Shown: piece by piece, positions 50,114 to 58,691 of the stretch
Position numbering within the stretch: the first letter of the stretch is position 1
Layout: the number at the start of each line of letters is the position of its first letter
Origin: Rhodococcus_F sp040656415
GTDB lineage: Bacteria; Actinomycetota; Actinomycetes; Mycobacteriales; Mycobacteriaceae
DNA: 64,000 bases
Direction: 5' to 3'
Assembly (NCBI RefSeq): GCF_040656415.1
Contig: NZ_JBFAMC010000001.1
Coordinates: forward strand, 496,001-560,000
Made by a program: the position numbers and the translations under genes
Notes under the pieces: generated by a model
The model's input: only the letters and a program-made list of their open reading frames with translations
Databases searched by the model: none
Told to the model about the DNA's origin: nothing

Positions 50114-51607
50114 ATGACCGACGATCGACACAGTCACGACAGTGGCAATCAAAACAGCGCCGGTAATGGGGAGGACGCACGCCCGGGTCAATCGGTTCAG
50201 CCTCAGCAGATTCCGGGTCATCAGCCGACCGAACAATTTCCGGCAACTCCGCACAACACGACGGGCGCCCCGACCGGTCAACCGGGTCACGAATTCCCCG
50301 GCTACATGCAGGGTCACCCGTACATTGGGCCGCAACAGAACACAGAGCAGTTTGCGCAGGCTCAGCCCGGCGGTCCGCAGGACTACGGGTCGCAGCAGCA
50401 CCCGGCGTCGCAGCAAGAAGCGAGCCAGGGCCCATATGTCGGCTATCAGAGCCCCGGCTACCAGGTACCTGGGCAACCCGTTGCCGGATCAACCGAGGAC
50501 AAGCGGCGCATCCGCACCGCCCTTATCTCGGGCGCCGTGGCGCTCGCCTTGGTGAGCGGCGGTCTCGGCGGTTTCGTGGGCTCCATGGCGGCTGACAGGA
50601 CCGGCGGTACCTCGGTGGTCAACGCCCTCGACGCCCCGAGGGACAACACCGCGACGCCCGCAGCGAACGCTCCGGCAGGCACGGTGCAGGCAGTGGCGCA
50701 AAAGGTGGTCCCGAGCGTGGTGTCGATCGAGGTGGCGACGCCGGGCGGTTCCGGTGGTGAAGGATCCGGCATCGTGCTCTCCTCGGATGGCCTCATCCTT
50801 ACCAACAACCACGTTGCGGGCGCGGCCGCTCAGGGCGGCAGACTGATGGTCGCCTTCTCGGATGGCACCACTGCCCCCGCAAGTCTTGTCGGGGCCGACC
50901 CGGTGTCCGATCTCGCGGTCATCAAGGTGGATGGCAAGACCGATCTGACTCCGGCGGAGTTGGGAACGTCTGACAGCATCCAAGTTGGACAACAAGTCGT
51001 GGCGGTCGGGTCGCCCCTCGGACTGGCGGGCACCGTCACCCAGGGCATCGTCTCGGCAGTCGACCGTCCGGTGTCCACCAACGGTGAGTCCGGAAACCAG
51101 AACACCGTGATCGACGCCATTCAGACGGACGCCGCGATCAACCCCGGCAATTCCGGCGGTCCACTCGTCAACATGGACGGACAAGTGATCGGAGTCAACA
51201 CGGCCATCGCAACCATCGGCGGTGCTGGTGAGGAGCAGGGTGGGTCCATCGGGCTCGGATTCGCCATCCCGGTGGACCAGGCACAGCGAATCGCCAAAGA
51301 ATTGGTCGATACCGGTACCGCAACCCAAGCGATCATCGGGATTCAGGTTCCCACCCAGGACGACGTGAATGGTGCCACCGTCGTCGACGTCACCCCGGGC
51401 GGTCCCGCGGCCGAAGCTGGAATCCCGCAGGGGTCGGTCATCACCAAGGTCGACGACCGAATCATCAACAGTGGTGACGCTCTCATCGCTGCCATTCGTT
51501 CACATTCGCCAGGGGACAACGTCTCGATCACCTATACCGACGCGAACGGGTCCAACCCCCAAACGGTAAACGTCACACTCGGTACCGCCGAGCAAGGAGG
51601 CAACTGA
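50114..51607 (+). CDS. pepD: HtrA-like serine protease PepD
   Basis: A 497-aa protein from the ATG at 50114 with GGAGGTG upstream. The first 150 residues are a Gln/Pro/Gly/His-rich cytosolic tail, then one TM (LISGAVALALVSGGLGGFVG), a protease domain with His233 (NNHVAG), Asp266 (SDLAVIKV) and Ser347 (NPGNSGGP), and a C-terminal PDZ domain (VVDVTPGGPAAEAGIPQGSV). It is the homologue of Rv0983, which degrades or refolds misfolded envelope proteins and is under MprAB and SigE control. moaB2 overlaps its stop by one base. Confidence 0.94.
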   Translation: MTDDRHSHDSGNQNSAGNGEDARPGQSVQPQQIPGHQPTEQFPATPHNTTGAPTGQPGHEFPGYMQGHPYIGPQQNTEQFAQAQPGGPQDYGSQQHPASQQEASQGPYVGYQSPGYQVPGQPVAGSTEDKRRIRTALISGAVALALVSGGLGGFVGSMAADRTGGTSVVNALDAPRDNTATPAANAPAGTVQAVAQKVVPSVVSIEVATPGGSGGEGSGIVLSSDGLILTNNHVAGAAAQGGRLMVAFSDGTTAPASLVGADPVSDLAVIKVDGKTDLTPAELGTSDSIQVGQQVVAVGSPLGLAGTVTQGIVSAVDRPVSTNGESGNQNTVIDAIQTDAAINPGNSGGPLVNMDGQVIGVNTAIATIGGAGEEQGGSIGLGFAIPVDQAQRIAKELVDTGTATQAIIGIQVPTQDDVNGATVVDVTPGGPAAEAGIPQGSVITKVDDRIINSGDALIAAIRSHSPGDNVSITYTDANGSNPQTVNVTLGTAEQGGN

Positions 51608-52167
51608 TGAACACCGGGATTCTCGGGCAGGTCGAGTTGGTTCTAGGTGGGGCCGCTACGGTGGGCAACATGGACATCGAAGCCTCGTTGGCCGGCCATG
51701 CGCTGGTGGTAATCGTCAACGACCGCACTGCCCACGGAGAGGGTGAGGACTCGACCGGGCCCCTCGTCACCGAGTTGCTGGGTGAGGCAGGGTTTATCGT
51801 CGACGCCACCGTCGCGGTGGCCGCCGACGAGGTCGAGATTCGCAACGCGCTCAACACTGCCGTCATCGGCGGGGTCGACCTCGTCGTGTCGGTGGGGGGG
51901 ACCGGAGTGTCACCCCGTGACGTGACTCCTGATGTCACCGCGGAGGTTCTCGATCGCGAGATTCCGGGTATCTCGGAGGCGCTTCGGACTTCCGGTCTCG
52001 CCAGTGGTTTGCTGGATGCGGGCCTCTCGAGGGGTCTAGCCGGCGTGTCCGGTAGCACACTGGTGGTCAACCTGGCATCTTCCCGCTCCGCAGTGCGGGA
52101 CGGGATGGCTACTTTGACCCCCTTCGCCGCACAGGTAATTTCCGAATTGTCCGGTTTGGAAGGCTGA
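51607..52167 (+). CDS. moaB2: MogA/MoaB-family molybdopterin protein
   Basis: A 186-aa protein. 'ALVVIVNDRTAHGEGEDSTG' is the molybdopterin-binding start, then VAADEVEIRNALNTAVIGG, and the signature 'VSVGGTGVSPRDVTPDVTAE'. It fits MoaB/MogA, which bind or adenylate molybdopterin; several actinobacterial MoaB2 copies beside pepD have no clear cofactor role and no other mo-genes are adjacent except the moeA-like gene at 57384. The TGATG overlap with pepD implies coupling. A possible further gene follows directly (52172). Confidence 0.9.
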   Translation: MNTGILGQVELVLGGAATVGNMDIEASLAGHALVVIVNDRTAHGEGEDSTGPLVTELLGEAGFIVDATVAVAADEVEIRNALNTAVIGGVDLVVSVGGTGVSPRDVTPDVTAEVLDREIPGISEALRTSGLASGLLDAGLSRGLAGVSGSTLVVNLASSRSAVRDGMATLTPFAAQVISELSGLEG

Positions 52168-52171
52168 GACG

Positions 52172-52399
52172 ATTTCTCGTCACGACGAGGCGGAGGCTCC
52201 TCGGTACGACGACGCCGAATCACACGCCGAGCCGAAAAATCGAGAAGCAACGAGCCGGGCCCTTATCGACAGGGCTCGGCTCGCGCGCATCTTCGGGGAC
52301 GTCTTCCCCGATACGACCGCGGACGAACGCGAGCATGGGGACTCGACCAGTGCCGACGAGGAATGGCTGCGTCGGCAGCGCCCCCCGCATCACGGATAG
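52172..52399 (+). CDS. Unannotated 75-codon frame with an ATT start
   Basis: In the frame one base off from moaB2, an open frame runs from GGAAGG (52158-52163) across ATT at 52172 to TAG at 52397-52399. It has no ATG, GTG or TTG. The product reads (M)SRHDEAEAPRYDDAE, has a central 'ALIDRARLARIFGDVFPDTT' helix-like segment, and ends DEEWLRRQRPPHHG. This defined hydrophobic core and tail look like a real small actinobacterial protein. ATT is a rare but known start. Alternatively a base error hides a normal start or a frameshift. The protein would be coupled to moaB2, whose stop is four bases before. Confidence 0.5.
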   Translation: MSRHDEAEAPRYDDAESHAEPKNREATSRALIDRARLARIFGDVFPDTTADEREHGDSTSADEEWLRRQRPPHHG

Positions 52400-53008
52400 T
52401 TACCTTCGAAGGTCCGACGCAATACGAATTGTGATCTTCTGTTCGACTGTCTGCTTCTGTGCGGACGGCTCGGTTGTCGGAGATTTCACACGGAGTTGCG
52501 CTGTGTAGCGGCTGACTCCGGGGATGTCAAGGAAGTCGTGTTCGGGCAAAACGGGCGGGGTGCGCGGGAACACAAAAGTTTCATGTTTGTAAAACGCAAG
52601 TAAAGGCTGTCTAGCTTAACTTGAACGGCCTGCGAACTTACTGGTCATGGCGCATGGTGCCCGGTTCAAGAGGGCGGTGGAACATCCCAAGTTTCTCCCA
52701 TATTTCACTGTGCTGTACATCACATTTGCCTTTACCCCCGTTTTAATTGCTTAGGCAACCGTTGGGCGGTTAATGTCCTCGGCGAGTCAGTACTGCAGAT
52801 GGAGGGCGGGGCGGACAAGCCGTTGCCCAGTCGGATCCCGATGGTTCCCATCGGTGATTCCGTCCCTGGTGCGGTTGTCAAGTTGTTATGCCCCCGAGTT
52901 CACCTCGTGATCGTAGGAGCTTGATGTCGTGCTGGGCCCGACACGGACCACTCCTCAGTCTCGAAAGTCGTGGCTGGGAACGAGCAAGAATCCTGATGAG
53001 GGGAACGA
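52400..53008. promoter_or_regulatory. Long AT-richer porin upstream region
   Basis: About 610 bases without a supported gene. From about 52570 to 52760 it is clearly richer in A+T than the rest. It has possible -10 boxes (TAGCTT at 52613-52618) and an imperfect Crp-type site at 52709-52724. It must hold the porin promoter(s); a low-GC promoter suits binding by nucleoid proteins such as Lsr2 (inference). Confidence 0.5.
52709..52724. promoter_or_regulatory. Crp/GlxR-like site, one mismatch
   Basis: TGTGCTGTACATCACA matches TGTGA-N6-TCACA at nine of ten positions. It is 285 bases before the first porin start. A second, perfect site of this type is at 28537. Confidence 0.4.
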
Positions 53009-53629
53009 ATGAGCCAGAACCGAAAGACCGGCCTGCGTCGCGTAGCCCGCATTGCCGGCCTGGGTGCCGCCGCAGCCGTTGCACTGGGTCTGATGTCTAC
53101 GGGCGCTGCGAACGCTGACACCTTCGTCCCGCTTCCCGGTGGCGAGAAGGTTATGGACGCGGGCGGTGTCAATGTGAAGGTTGCCCGCAACGCCGAGAGC
53201 GCGCTGCTGTCTCCTTCGCTGTCGGCCAACGGCGCCAGCCGCGTTGCGTGGCTGTCGGGCGACGTGTTCGCCGACCTCGGTGGCAACGTTCCGGAGGAAG
53301 GCGCAACGCTGACTACCGGTTACATCGTGGGATGCCAGGCCGACATATCCGGTCTCGATGCCGGACTCGCCGGAGGCTTCTCGCTGACCGGCCCGAGTTT
53401 GGGCGCTGCAATGAGCATGCCGATGTCTCCCGGCGAGGTCACGTTCGTGAAGCTGGGTGACAAGTCGGATCTGAAGCCGGGTGTGTCCGCGATTCAATAC
53501 CGCGACCAGCAGCTCGAAATCCACGGCTGCGGTGGTCACGCGCAGGCCCGTGCAGTCTCGGTCATCGAGGTACCCGGTAACCACTACGTCAAGAGCACCC
53601 TCTACGGGCAGCCGTTCAGCCTGGGCTGA
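53009..53629 (+). CDS. MspA-family porin (first of two)
   Basis: A 206-aa protein with a 36-residue signal peptide (basic start SQNRKTGLRRVARI, hydrophobic core, cleavage after AANA before DTFVPLPG). The mature part has the MspA pattern: 'NVKVARNAESALLSPSLSAN', RVAWLSGDVFADLGG, TLTTGYIVGCQADI, and 'QLEIHGCGGHAQARAVSVIE', ending in LYGQPFSLG. MspA porins form octameric goblet pores in the mycolic outer membrane for small polar solutes. GAGGGGAACG precedes the ATG. The first Cys (GCQ) and second (GCGG) may pair. Confidence 0.9.
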   Translation: MSQNRKTGLRRVARIAGLGAAAAVALGLMSTGAANADTFVPLPGGEKVMDAGGVNVKVARNAESALLSPSLSANGASRVAWLSGDVFADLGGNVPEEGATLTTGYIVGCQADISGLDAGLAGGFSLTGPSLGAAMSMPMSPGEVTFVKLGDKSDLKPGVSAIQYRDQQLEIHGCGGHAQARAVSVIEVPGNHYVKSTLYGQPFSLG

Positions 53630-53692
53630 TTGCTCGTCAGTACCCACTTCATTCCTTCTCGCATCAAGCGACATTCACCCTAGAGGGGAACA

Positions 53693-54394
53693 ATGAACAG
53701 CAAGACCATGCGCCACGGCGCCAAGGCTGCCAGCGTGGTTGCGGCGGCCACCGTTGCGATCGGCCTCTTCTCCAACGGTGCGGCCAATGCCGACACCTTC
53801 ATCCCGTTGCAGGACGGTGAGATCACCCACACGCTGATGGACGGCACGGTCGTGACGGTGCGTCAGACCGGCAACAGTGCGATCATCAGCCCGTCGATGG
53901 GGGCAACTCCGTTGCACCGCAACGTGTGGGCGTCGGGCACCGTCGACGTGTCGATCGAGGGCGGCACCGCGGAGGGCGGCTCCATCGACACCGGCTACCT
54001 CGTCGGCTGTCAGGTCAGCTTCGGCGGCAACGCCGGTGGTGGCGCCGGTACCGCCGCCAGCTGGGAGGACATGACTGACGGCAACGGCCAGATCACCCAA
54101 CCGTTTGACATGGGCACTGACATCTTCGGTGGCGGAATCTCCATCGGCCCCGGCCAGACCACCAAGGTGTCGATCCTCGACATCGAGTACGCGGACGACT
54201 ACGGCGCCGAGGCGCACAAGAGCGATTTCGACTTCGAAGGCAACCGGGGTGGCTTCACCTACTCTGACGAGACCTTCAGTGTTTCCGGTTGCGCCGGTCT
54301 CGCACATGCCCGCTCCTACACGACCGTCGAGGTCTCGACCGACAGGGTCGACGGCGTTGTCACGCTCTGGGGACAGCCGTTCAGCATGGGCTGA
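53693..54394 (+). CDS. MspA-family porin (second of two)
   Basis: A 233-aa paralogue of the previous gene, 63 bases downstream with its own GAGGGGAAC site. Signal peptide to ANADTFIPLQDG; mature part 'VVTVRQTGNSAIISPSMGAT', NVWASGTVDVSIEGG, 'SIDTGYLVGCQVSFGG', and SVSGCAGLAHARSYTTVEV, ending in LWGQPFSMG. It differs by a longer, acidic central region (DYGAEAHKSDFDFEG), which would change pore charge. Tandem copies are usual for this family in rhodococci and mycobacteria. Followed by a 19-bp hairpin terminator. Confidence 0.9.
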   Translation: MNSKTMRHGAKAASVVAAATVAIGLFSNGAANADTFIPLQDGEITHTLMDGTVVTVRQTGNSAIISPSMGATPLHRNVWASGTVDVSIEGGTAEGGSIDTGYLVGCQVSFGGNAGGGAGTAASWEDMTDGNGQITQPFDMGTDIFGGGISIGPGQTTKVSILDIEYADDYGAEAHKSDFDFEGNRGGFTYSDETFSVSGCAGLAHARSYTTVEVSTDRVDGVVTLWGQPFSMG

Positions 54395-54410
54395 TATTCC
54401 ATTCCAGATC

Positions 54411-54455
54411 TGACTCCGGGTCCGCACACGCTGGTGGTGTGCGGACCCGGAGTCA
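54411..54455. terminator. Porin operon terminator
   Basis: A perfect 19-bp stem (54411-54429 with 54437-54455, loop 7) is followed by TTTCT. It is one of the strongest intrinsic-type terminators in the window and isolates the porins from the convergent SAF-domain gene. Confidence 0.85.
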
Positions 54456-54520
54456 TTTCTCGCTATGCACCGCTTGGTCGAGTTCGCTCCCTCATCTCCC
54501 CTAGGGAGGTCCTTTGGGCG

Positions 54521-55225
54521 TCACTGGAAGGTCACGGTGATCGCGTTGGTGAGTGAAGCCGCGGCGACCTTGGTGGCTTCGGGTGCCGGCAGAGCCAGCA
54601 TCACAACGCGTTCTCTCTGATCACGTCCGTTCTCCGAAGGGGTCACCAGCACGACGACCGCGCGCGAGGCCAACACGGTGGCGCCGGGCTGACGGTCCGG
54701 ATTCGCAGGTGTCTGGGGATCGACCGTGAGCACATCGACGCTGTCGCCCTCACGTAGGAGCTCGGTGACAGCGGGATCGGCCAGTCGGATCGGCACGATA
54801 CGAGCATCCTCGATCCCCGCGGCTCCGGCGGCCAGGCGTGGTCCCAGAACTCGAACGTCGGTGAGCGGCTCTCCTGCGCGGGCAGGCCCGGCGAGCGTGC
54901 GACCGGTGACATCCGCTACGGCGGTGACAGCTCCTTCAGGCAGGCTGCCTGCTTCCCACTCCACCAGATCGACATCCTCATCCGTCAGGGCACGTCCGGG
55001 TTCGAGATTGCGCGCAGCCACCACGACCGCGGACCGGTCGGAATCCGGATTTCCGCGCACCAGCAGAGCGATGGCCAGGAGTAACAGTGCTGCGGCCAGC
55101 ACTCGTCTGGCAACTACGGTGCGGCCCCAGCTCGGACGAGTGAGGTCGGACAGGCGGTCCGCCCAGGACGGGCTCAGGCTTTGGTTCGTGAGGTTCGGTC
55201 TGCGCGGGGCAGGCTCATACGACAT
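54521..55225 (-). CDS. SAF-domain membrane protein (CpaB/RcpC-like; Rv0990c position)
   Basis: A 234-aa protein with a cytosolic start, one TM (VLAAALLLLAIALLVRG) and an external SAF domain (SAVVVAARNLEPGRALTDED, then 'DVTGRTLAGPARAGEPLTDV' and RLADPAVTELLREGDSVDV). CpaB/RcpC proteins help assemble Flp-type pili, but no pilus genes are here, and similar stand-alone SAF proteins occur near ruc in mycobacteria. The function is unknown. It is 97 bases from the ruc gene and may be in one operon with it. Confidence 0.78.
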   Translation of the reverse strand: MSYEPAPRRPNLTNQSLSPSWADRLSDLTRPSWGRTVVARRVLAAALLLLAIALLVRGNPDSDRSAVVVAARNLEPGRALTDEDVDLVEWEAGSLPEGAVTAVADVTGRTLAGPARAGEPLTDVRVLGPRLAAGAAGIEDARIVPIRLADPAVTELLREGDSVDVLTVDPQTPANPDRQPGATVLASRAVVVLVTPSENGRDQRERVVMLALPAPEATKVAAASLTNAITVTFQ

Positions 55226-55322
55226 GGGCCGACGTTAGAAGACCGCAGGACCATCGACGACGCTGGACGACGTTGCCTGTGGACGAGCTGAAAGTTGTGG
55301 ACAGCTGTGTGACGAACGAGAA

Positions 55323-55634
55323 CTAGCTGGCAGCGGCCTTGGCTGGAGTGGCTGACGACGTAGACGAGGATGCTGACGAACTATCCGACTTCGAGGCGGG
55401 GGCGGATTCGGTCTTGGCGGAATCAGCCTTGGCGGGCTCGCTCGCAGCACCGGAGGAGCCGCGGCTGTCGGTGCGGTAGAAGCCACTGCCCTTGAACACG
55501 ATGCCGACAGAGTTGAAGAGCTTGCGAAGTTTGCCCGAGCACTCGGGGCACACCGTCAGCGAATCTTCACTGAACGACTGAACGATGTCGAAACGGTTGT
55601 CGCACTCTGAACATGCATACGAGTAAGTGGGCAC
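55323..55634 (-). CDS. ruc: FmdB-type zinc-ribbon protein, Ruc-like redox chaperone
   Basis: A 103-aa protein from GTG at 55632-55634 with GGAGGAAACC upstream; the longer open frame upstream is antisense noise. 'PTYSYACSECDNRFDIVQSF' and TVCPECSGKLRKLF give the CxxC...CxxC zinc ribbon, followed by an Ala/Ser/Lys-rich disordered tail. Rv0991c (Ruc) has this plan and is an oxidation-activated chaperone working with DnaK. The place beside the 5-formyl-THF cyclo-ligase gene matches. Confidence 0.88.
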   Translation of the reverse strand: MPTYSYACSECDNRFDIVQSFSEDSLTVCPECSGKLRKLFNSVGIVFKGSGFYRTDSRGSSGAASEPAKADSAKTESAPASKSDSSSASSSTSSATPAKAAAS

Positions 55635-55750
55635 TGGGTTTCCTCCACACTGTCTAGTCAAACCGCAGATTTTTGGCACTCTACAGTCGACAGTGCCAAC
55701 AACGCGAATCAAAATTCTATTCCGGGCGCGGTTCCTGCTAGCGCACGTCC

Positions 55751-56338
55751 TCAATCGGCAGCATTTGCGCCGAGTCCGATCAGACCGGAACCCGGGGTGA
55801 GCGCCCATCCTATCCGTACGTCGTGGGGGTCCTCGGGCAGTTCGGAGACCAGCTCTTCGTCGCGGACCACGGTGACCAGACGGGCGTCCGGGCGCGCGAG
55901 GCCGAGGGTGCGGTCGTAATAGCCTGCGCCGCGACCGAGTCGAACGCCCCTGCGGTCGACTGCCAGGGCGGGAACGAAAATTGTGTGGGCCATCTGTATT
56001 TCGCGGGGTTCGAACACCGGCCCCGTCGGCTCGCGTAGGCCGAAGCCGGCGTCCTCGAGATTGTCGGCGCCGTTGTACTCGCTCCAGTAGAGGGGGCCGG
56101 GTTCGCGGGTGATGGGGACGAGCACCCGCCCAGCCACTCCGCGGAGCGCGTCCAACAGGTCGAGGTTGCCCGGTTCGAGTGCCGTGGGAATGTAGGCGCA
56201 GACCGCGAATCCAGGGGTGAGACCGATTGTGACGAGTTCGACAAGGGACTGCTCCTCGCGCGAACGAAGCTCGGGGGAGACCGCGCGCCTGCTCGAAAGC
56301 ACCAGTTGTCGCCACTCGTTCTTCGTCTGGGCCTGCAT
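55751..56338 (-). CDS. 5-formyltetrahydrofolate cyclo-ligase
   Basis: A 195-aa protein. 'NEWRQLVLSSRRAVSPELRS' matches the N-terminal helix, then ALEPGNLDLLDAL, and the ATP-binding signature VDRRGVRLGRGAGYYDR. It converts 5-formyl-THF to methenyl-THF with ATP, recycling folate needed by purN and purH. The ATG at 56336-56338 is used. Rv0992c is the equivalent by order. It is divergent from galU with about 100 bases between. Confidence 0.93.
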   Translation of the reverse strand: MQAQTKNEWRQLVLSSRRAVSPELRSREEQSLVELVTIGLTPGFAVCAYIPTALEPGNLDLLDALRGVAGRVLVPITREPGPLYWSEYNGADNLEDAGFGLREPTGPVFEPREIQMAHTIFVPALAVDRRGVRLGRGAGYYDRTLGLARPDARLVTVVRDEELVSELPEDPHDVRIGWALTPGSGLIGLGANAAD

Positions 56339-56443
56339 GTCACAACCCTAGAACCGGTCGAAGTGCGCTCGGCGAAAGGCTCCCGGAAGTGGTTGACAGG
56401 ATCTTGGTGACTGACGAGTAGATTCCACGGTTATTGTGTGGGG

Positions 56444-57364
56444 ATGACAGACGCCTACCCGCACACCGCCGACATCTTCCGCACGGCTGTGGTGCCGGCA
56501 GCGGGAATGGGTACGCGGTTCCTCCCCGCGACCAAGACCGTGCCGAAAGAGTTACTCCCGGTAGTAGATACTCCCGGCATCGAGCTTGTGGCCGGTGAAG
56601 CCGCGGATTCGGGGGCGAGCCGGCTGATTATCGTGACCTCGCCGGGCAAGGACGGGGTGGTCGCCCACTTCGTCGAGGATCTCGTTCTGGAGAGCAAACT
56701 CGAGGAAAGCGGCAAGCACCATCTGCTCGAGAAGGTACGCAAGGCCCCCGGTCTACTCGAGGTCGACTCCGTCGTCCAGGATCAGCCGCTCGGGTTGGGA
56801 CACGCGATCGGCTGTGCCGAGTCGGCGCTCGACGATGACGAGGACGCGATTGCGGTGCTCCTCCCGGACGACTTGGTGATGCCCCGCGGCGTACTCGAGA
56901 CGATGGCCCGAGTGCGCGCCAAACGAGGCGGTACCGTGCTCTGCGCCATCGATGTTCCCAAGGATCAGGTGAGCGCGTACGGTGTCTTCGATGTGGAGAC
57001 GGTGCCCGACGCAGTCAACCCGGATGTGCTCAAGGTCACCGGTATGGTCGAGAAGCCGGCCATCGAGGACGCCCCGTCGACGTACGCGGCGGCCGGTCGC
57101 TATCTTCTCGACCGCGCGATTTTCGATGCGCTGCGCCGGATCGAACCCGGTGCGGGCGGCGAACTCCAAATCACCGACGCAATAGCTCTTCTCATAAAGG
57201 AAGGTCACCCCGTTCACGTTGTGGTCCATCGCGGCACGAGACACGACCTCGGAAATCCTGGCGGCTACCTCCGTGCTGCGGTTGACTTTGCCTTGGACAG
57301 CGACGAGTTCGGCCCGTCGTTGCGTGAATGGCTGGCCGACCGATTGAAGCGAACGGATCTATAG
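56444..57364 (+). CDS. galU: UTP-glucose-1-phosphate uridylyltransferase
   Basis: 306 aa from the ATG at 56444 (a GTG two codons earlier is possible); TATTGT ends six bases before. The nucleotidyltransferase signature AAGMGTRFLPATKTVPK is complete, with KPAIEDAPS and 'YLLDRAIFDALRRIEPGAGG' later. It makes UDP-glucose for cell-wall glycans, trehalose and glycolipids. A TTGACA at 56393-56398 may be a -35 element of the promoter. The glp gene follows 19 bases after the stop. Confidence 0.96.
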   Translation: MTDAYPHTADIFRTAVVPAAGMGTRFLPATKTVPKELLPVVDTPGIELVAGEAADSGASRLIIVTSPGKDGVVAHFVEDLVLESKLEESGKHHLLEKVRKAPGLLEVDSVVQDQPLGLGHAIGCAESALDDDEDAIAVLLPDDLVMPRGVLETMARVRAKRGGTVLCAIDVPKDQVSAYGVFDVETVPDAVNPDVLKVTGMVEKPAIEDAPSTYAAAGRYLLDRAIFDALRRIEPGAGGELQITDAIALLIKEGHPVHVVVHRGTRHDLGNPGGYLRAAVDFALDSDEFGPSLREWLADRLKRTDL

Positions 57365-57383
57365 GAGTTCGGGAGGCGAGAAT

Positions 57384-58643
57384 TTGCGGTCGGTCGAGGA
57401 GCAACAGACGATTGTGACCGCTGCAGCGGTGGCACCGCGGCCGGTCCGGGTCGCGATCTCCGAGGCCCAAGGGCTGCTGTGCGCCGAGGAGGTGGTTACC
57501 GAACTGCCGCTTCCCGGCTTCGACCAGGCCGCTATCGACGGATATGCCGTTCGCAGCGTCGACGTCCAGTCCGCAGGTTCCGACGTCCGTGACGACTACG
57601 GTGCGCCCACGGATTTGTTGCTTCCCGTGGTCGGCGAGGTCACGGCTGGTTCGCGTCAGCCGATCCGGCTCCAGCCCCGTCAGGCTGTCAAGGTCGACAC
57701 GGGCGCTCCGCTGCCCACCCTCGCCGATGCCGTACTTCCACTGGATAGAACGGACGGCGGCCGGGCTCGAGTCAAGATATTCAGGCCTGTTCGTTCGGGC
57801 GACTACGTGCGCCGGGCAGGCGACGACGTGCAACCGGGAGACGTCGCGGTACGGGCGGGCACGATCATCGGTGCCGCGCAGGTCGGATTGCTGGCGGCCG
57901 TTGGTCGCGACAAGGTACTCGTTCACCCTCGGCCACGCCTGTCCGTTATCTCCGTCGGCGGTGAACTCGTCGACGTCGACCGGAGCCCTGGCCCAGGCCA
58001 GGTGTATGACGTCTGCTCATACGCACTCGCCGCCGCGGCCCGTGATGCGGGTGCCGACGTCAACCGTGTCGGTATCGCAGACGACGATGCCGGCCATCTG
58101 CGCGACGTTGTCGAGGGTCAACTGATTCGCTCCGAGATTGTCGTGATCGCGGGTGCGGTCGGCGGCGGAGCATCCGAAGGCGTCCACGACGCACTCGCCG
58201 AGCTCGGCGACCTCGAGGTCAGCCGCGTGGCCATGCACCCGGGATCGGTACAGGGATTCGGGCAGCTCGGCCGGGACGAGGTCCCGACTTTCCTGCTTCC
58301 GTCGAATCCGGTGAGTGCTCTGGTCGTGTTCGAGGTGATGGTGCGTCCGTTGATTCGCATCGCGTTGGGACGCCGCCAGCCGATGCGGCGCATGGTTTCG
58401 GCACGCACGGTCTCACCTATCACCTCGCTCGAGAACCGCAAGGGATTTCTCCGCGGACAGCTCATGCGTGACGAGGCCACTGGCGAGTATCTGGTGCAGG
58501 CGCTCGGTGGCGCGCCGGGCGCGTCCTCGCACCTGCTCTCCACTCTCGCTGAAGCCAACTGCTTGGTGTTGATCGATCCGGAGGTCACCGAGGTCCGTAC
58601 GGGCGACCAGGTGGACGTGGCCTTCCTGGCGCAGCGGAGCTGA
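57384..58643 (+). CDS. glp: MoeA-family protein, probable gephyrin-like division protein Glp
   Basis: A 419-aa protein from TTG at 57384, supported by GGGAGGCGAG. MoeA domain features: 'LPLPGFDQAAIDGYAVRSVD', AVLPLDRTDGGRARVK, a linker domain, 'LSVISVGGELVDVDRSPGPG' and FLLPSNPVSALVVFEVMVRPL. The usual MPT-binding TGDEL loop is changed (SVGGELV) and VIxxGGVSxG has become VIAGAVGGGAS. In corynebacteria the MoeA homologue Glp, with membrane partner GlpR, recruits FtsZ; the gene order galU-glp-rimJ-glpR is the same here. So a division scaffold is more likely than, or additional to, molybdenum insertion. Confidence 0.85.
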   Translation: MRSVEEQQTIVTAAAVAPRPVRVAISEAQGLLCAEEVVTELPLPGFDQAAIDGYAVRSVDVQSAGSDVRDDYGAPTDLLLPVVGEVTAGSRQPIRLQPRQAVKVDTGAPLPTLADAVLPLDRTDGGRARVKIFRPVRSGDYVRRAGDDVQPGDVAVRAGTIIGAAQVGLLAAVGRDKVLVHPRPRLSVISVGGELVDVDRSPGPGQVYDVCSYALAAAARDAGADVNRVGIADDDAGHLRDVVEGQLIRSEIVVIAGAVGGGASEGVHDALAELGDLEVSRVAMHPGSVQGFGQLGRDEVPTFLLPSNPVSALVVFEVMVRPLIRIALGRRQPMRRMVSARTVSPITSLENRKGFLRGQLMRDEATGEYLVQALGGAPGASSHLLSTLAEANCLVLIDPEVTEVRTGDQVDVAFLAQRS

Positions 58644-58691
58644 TGGCCCGTTGTGAGATGGCATGAATATGCAACAGTTTGAGGTGCCGAC

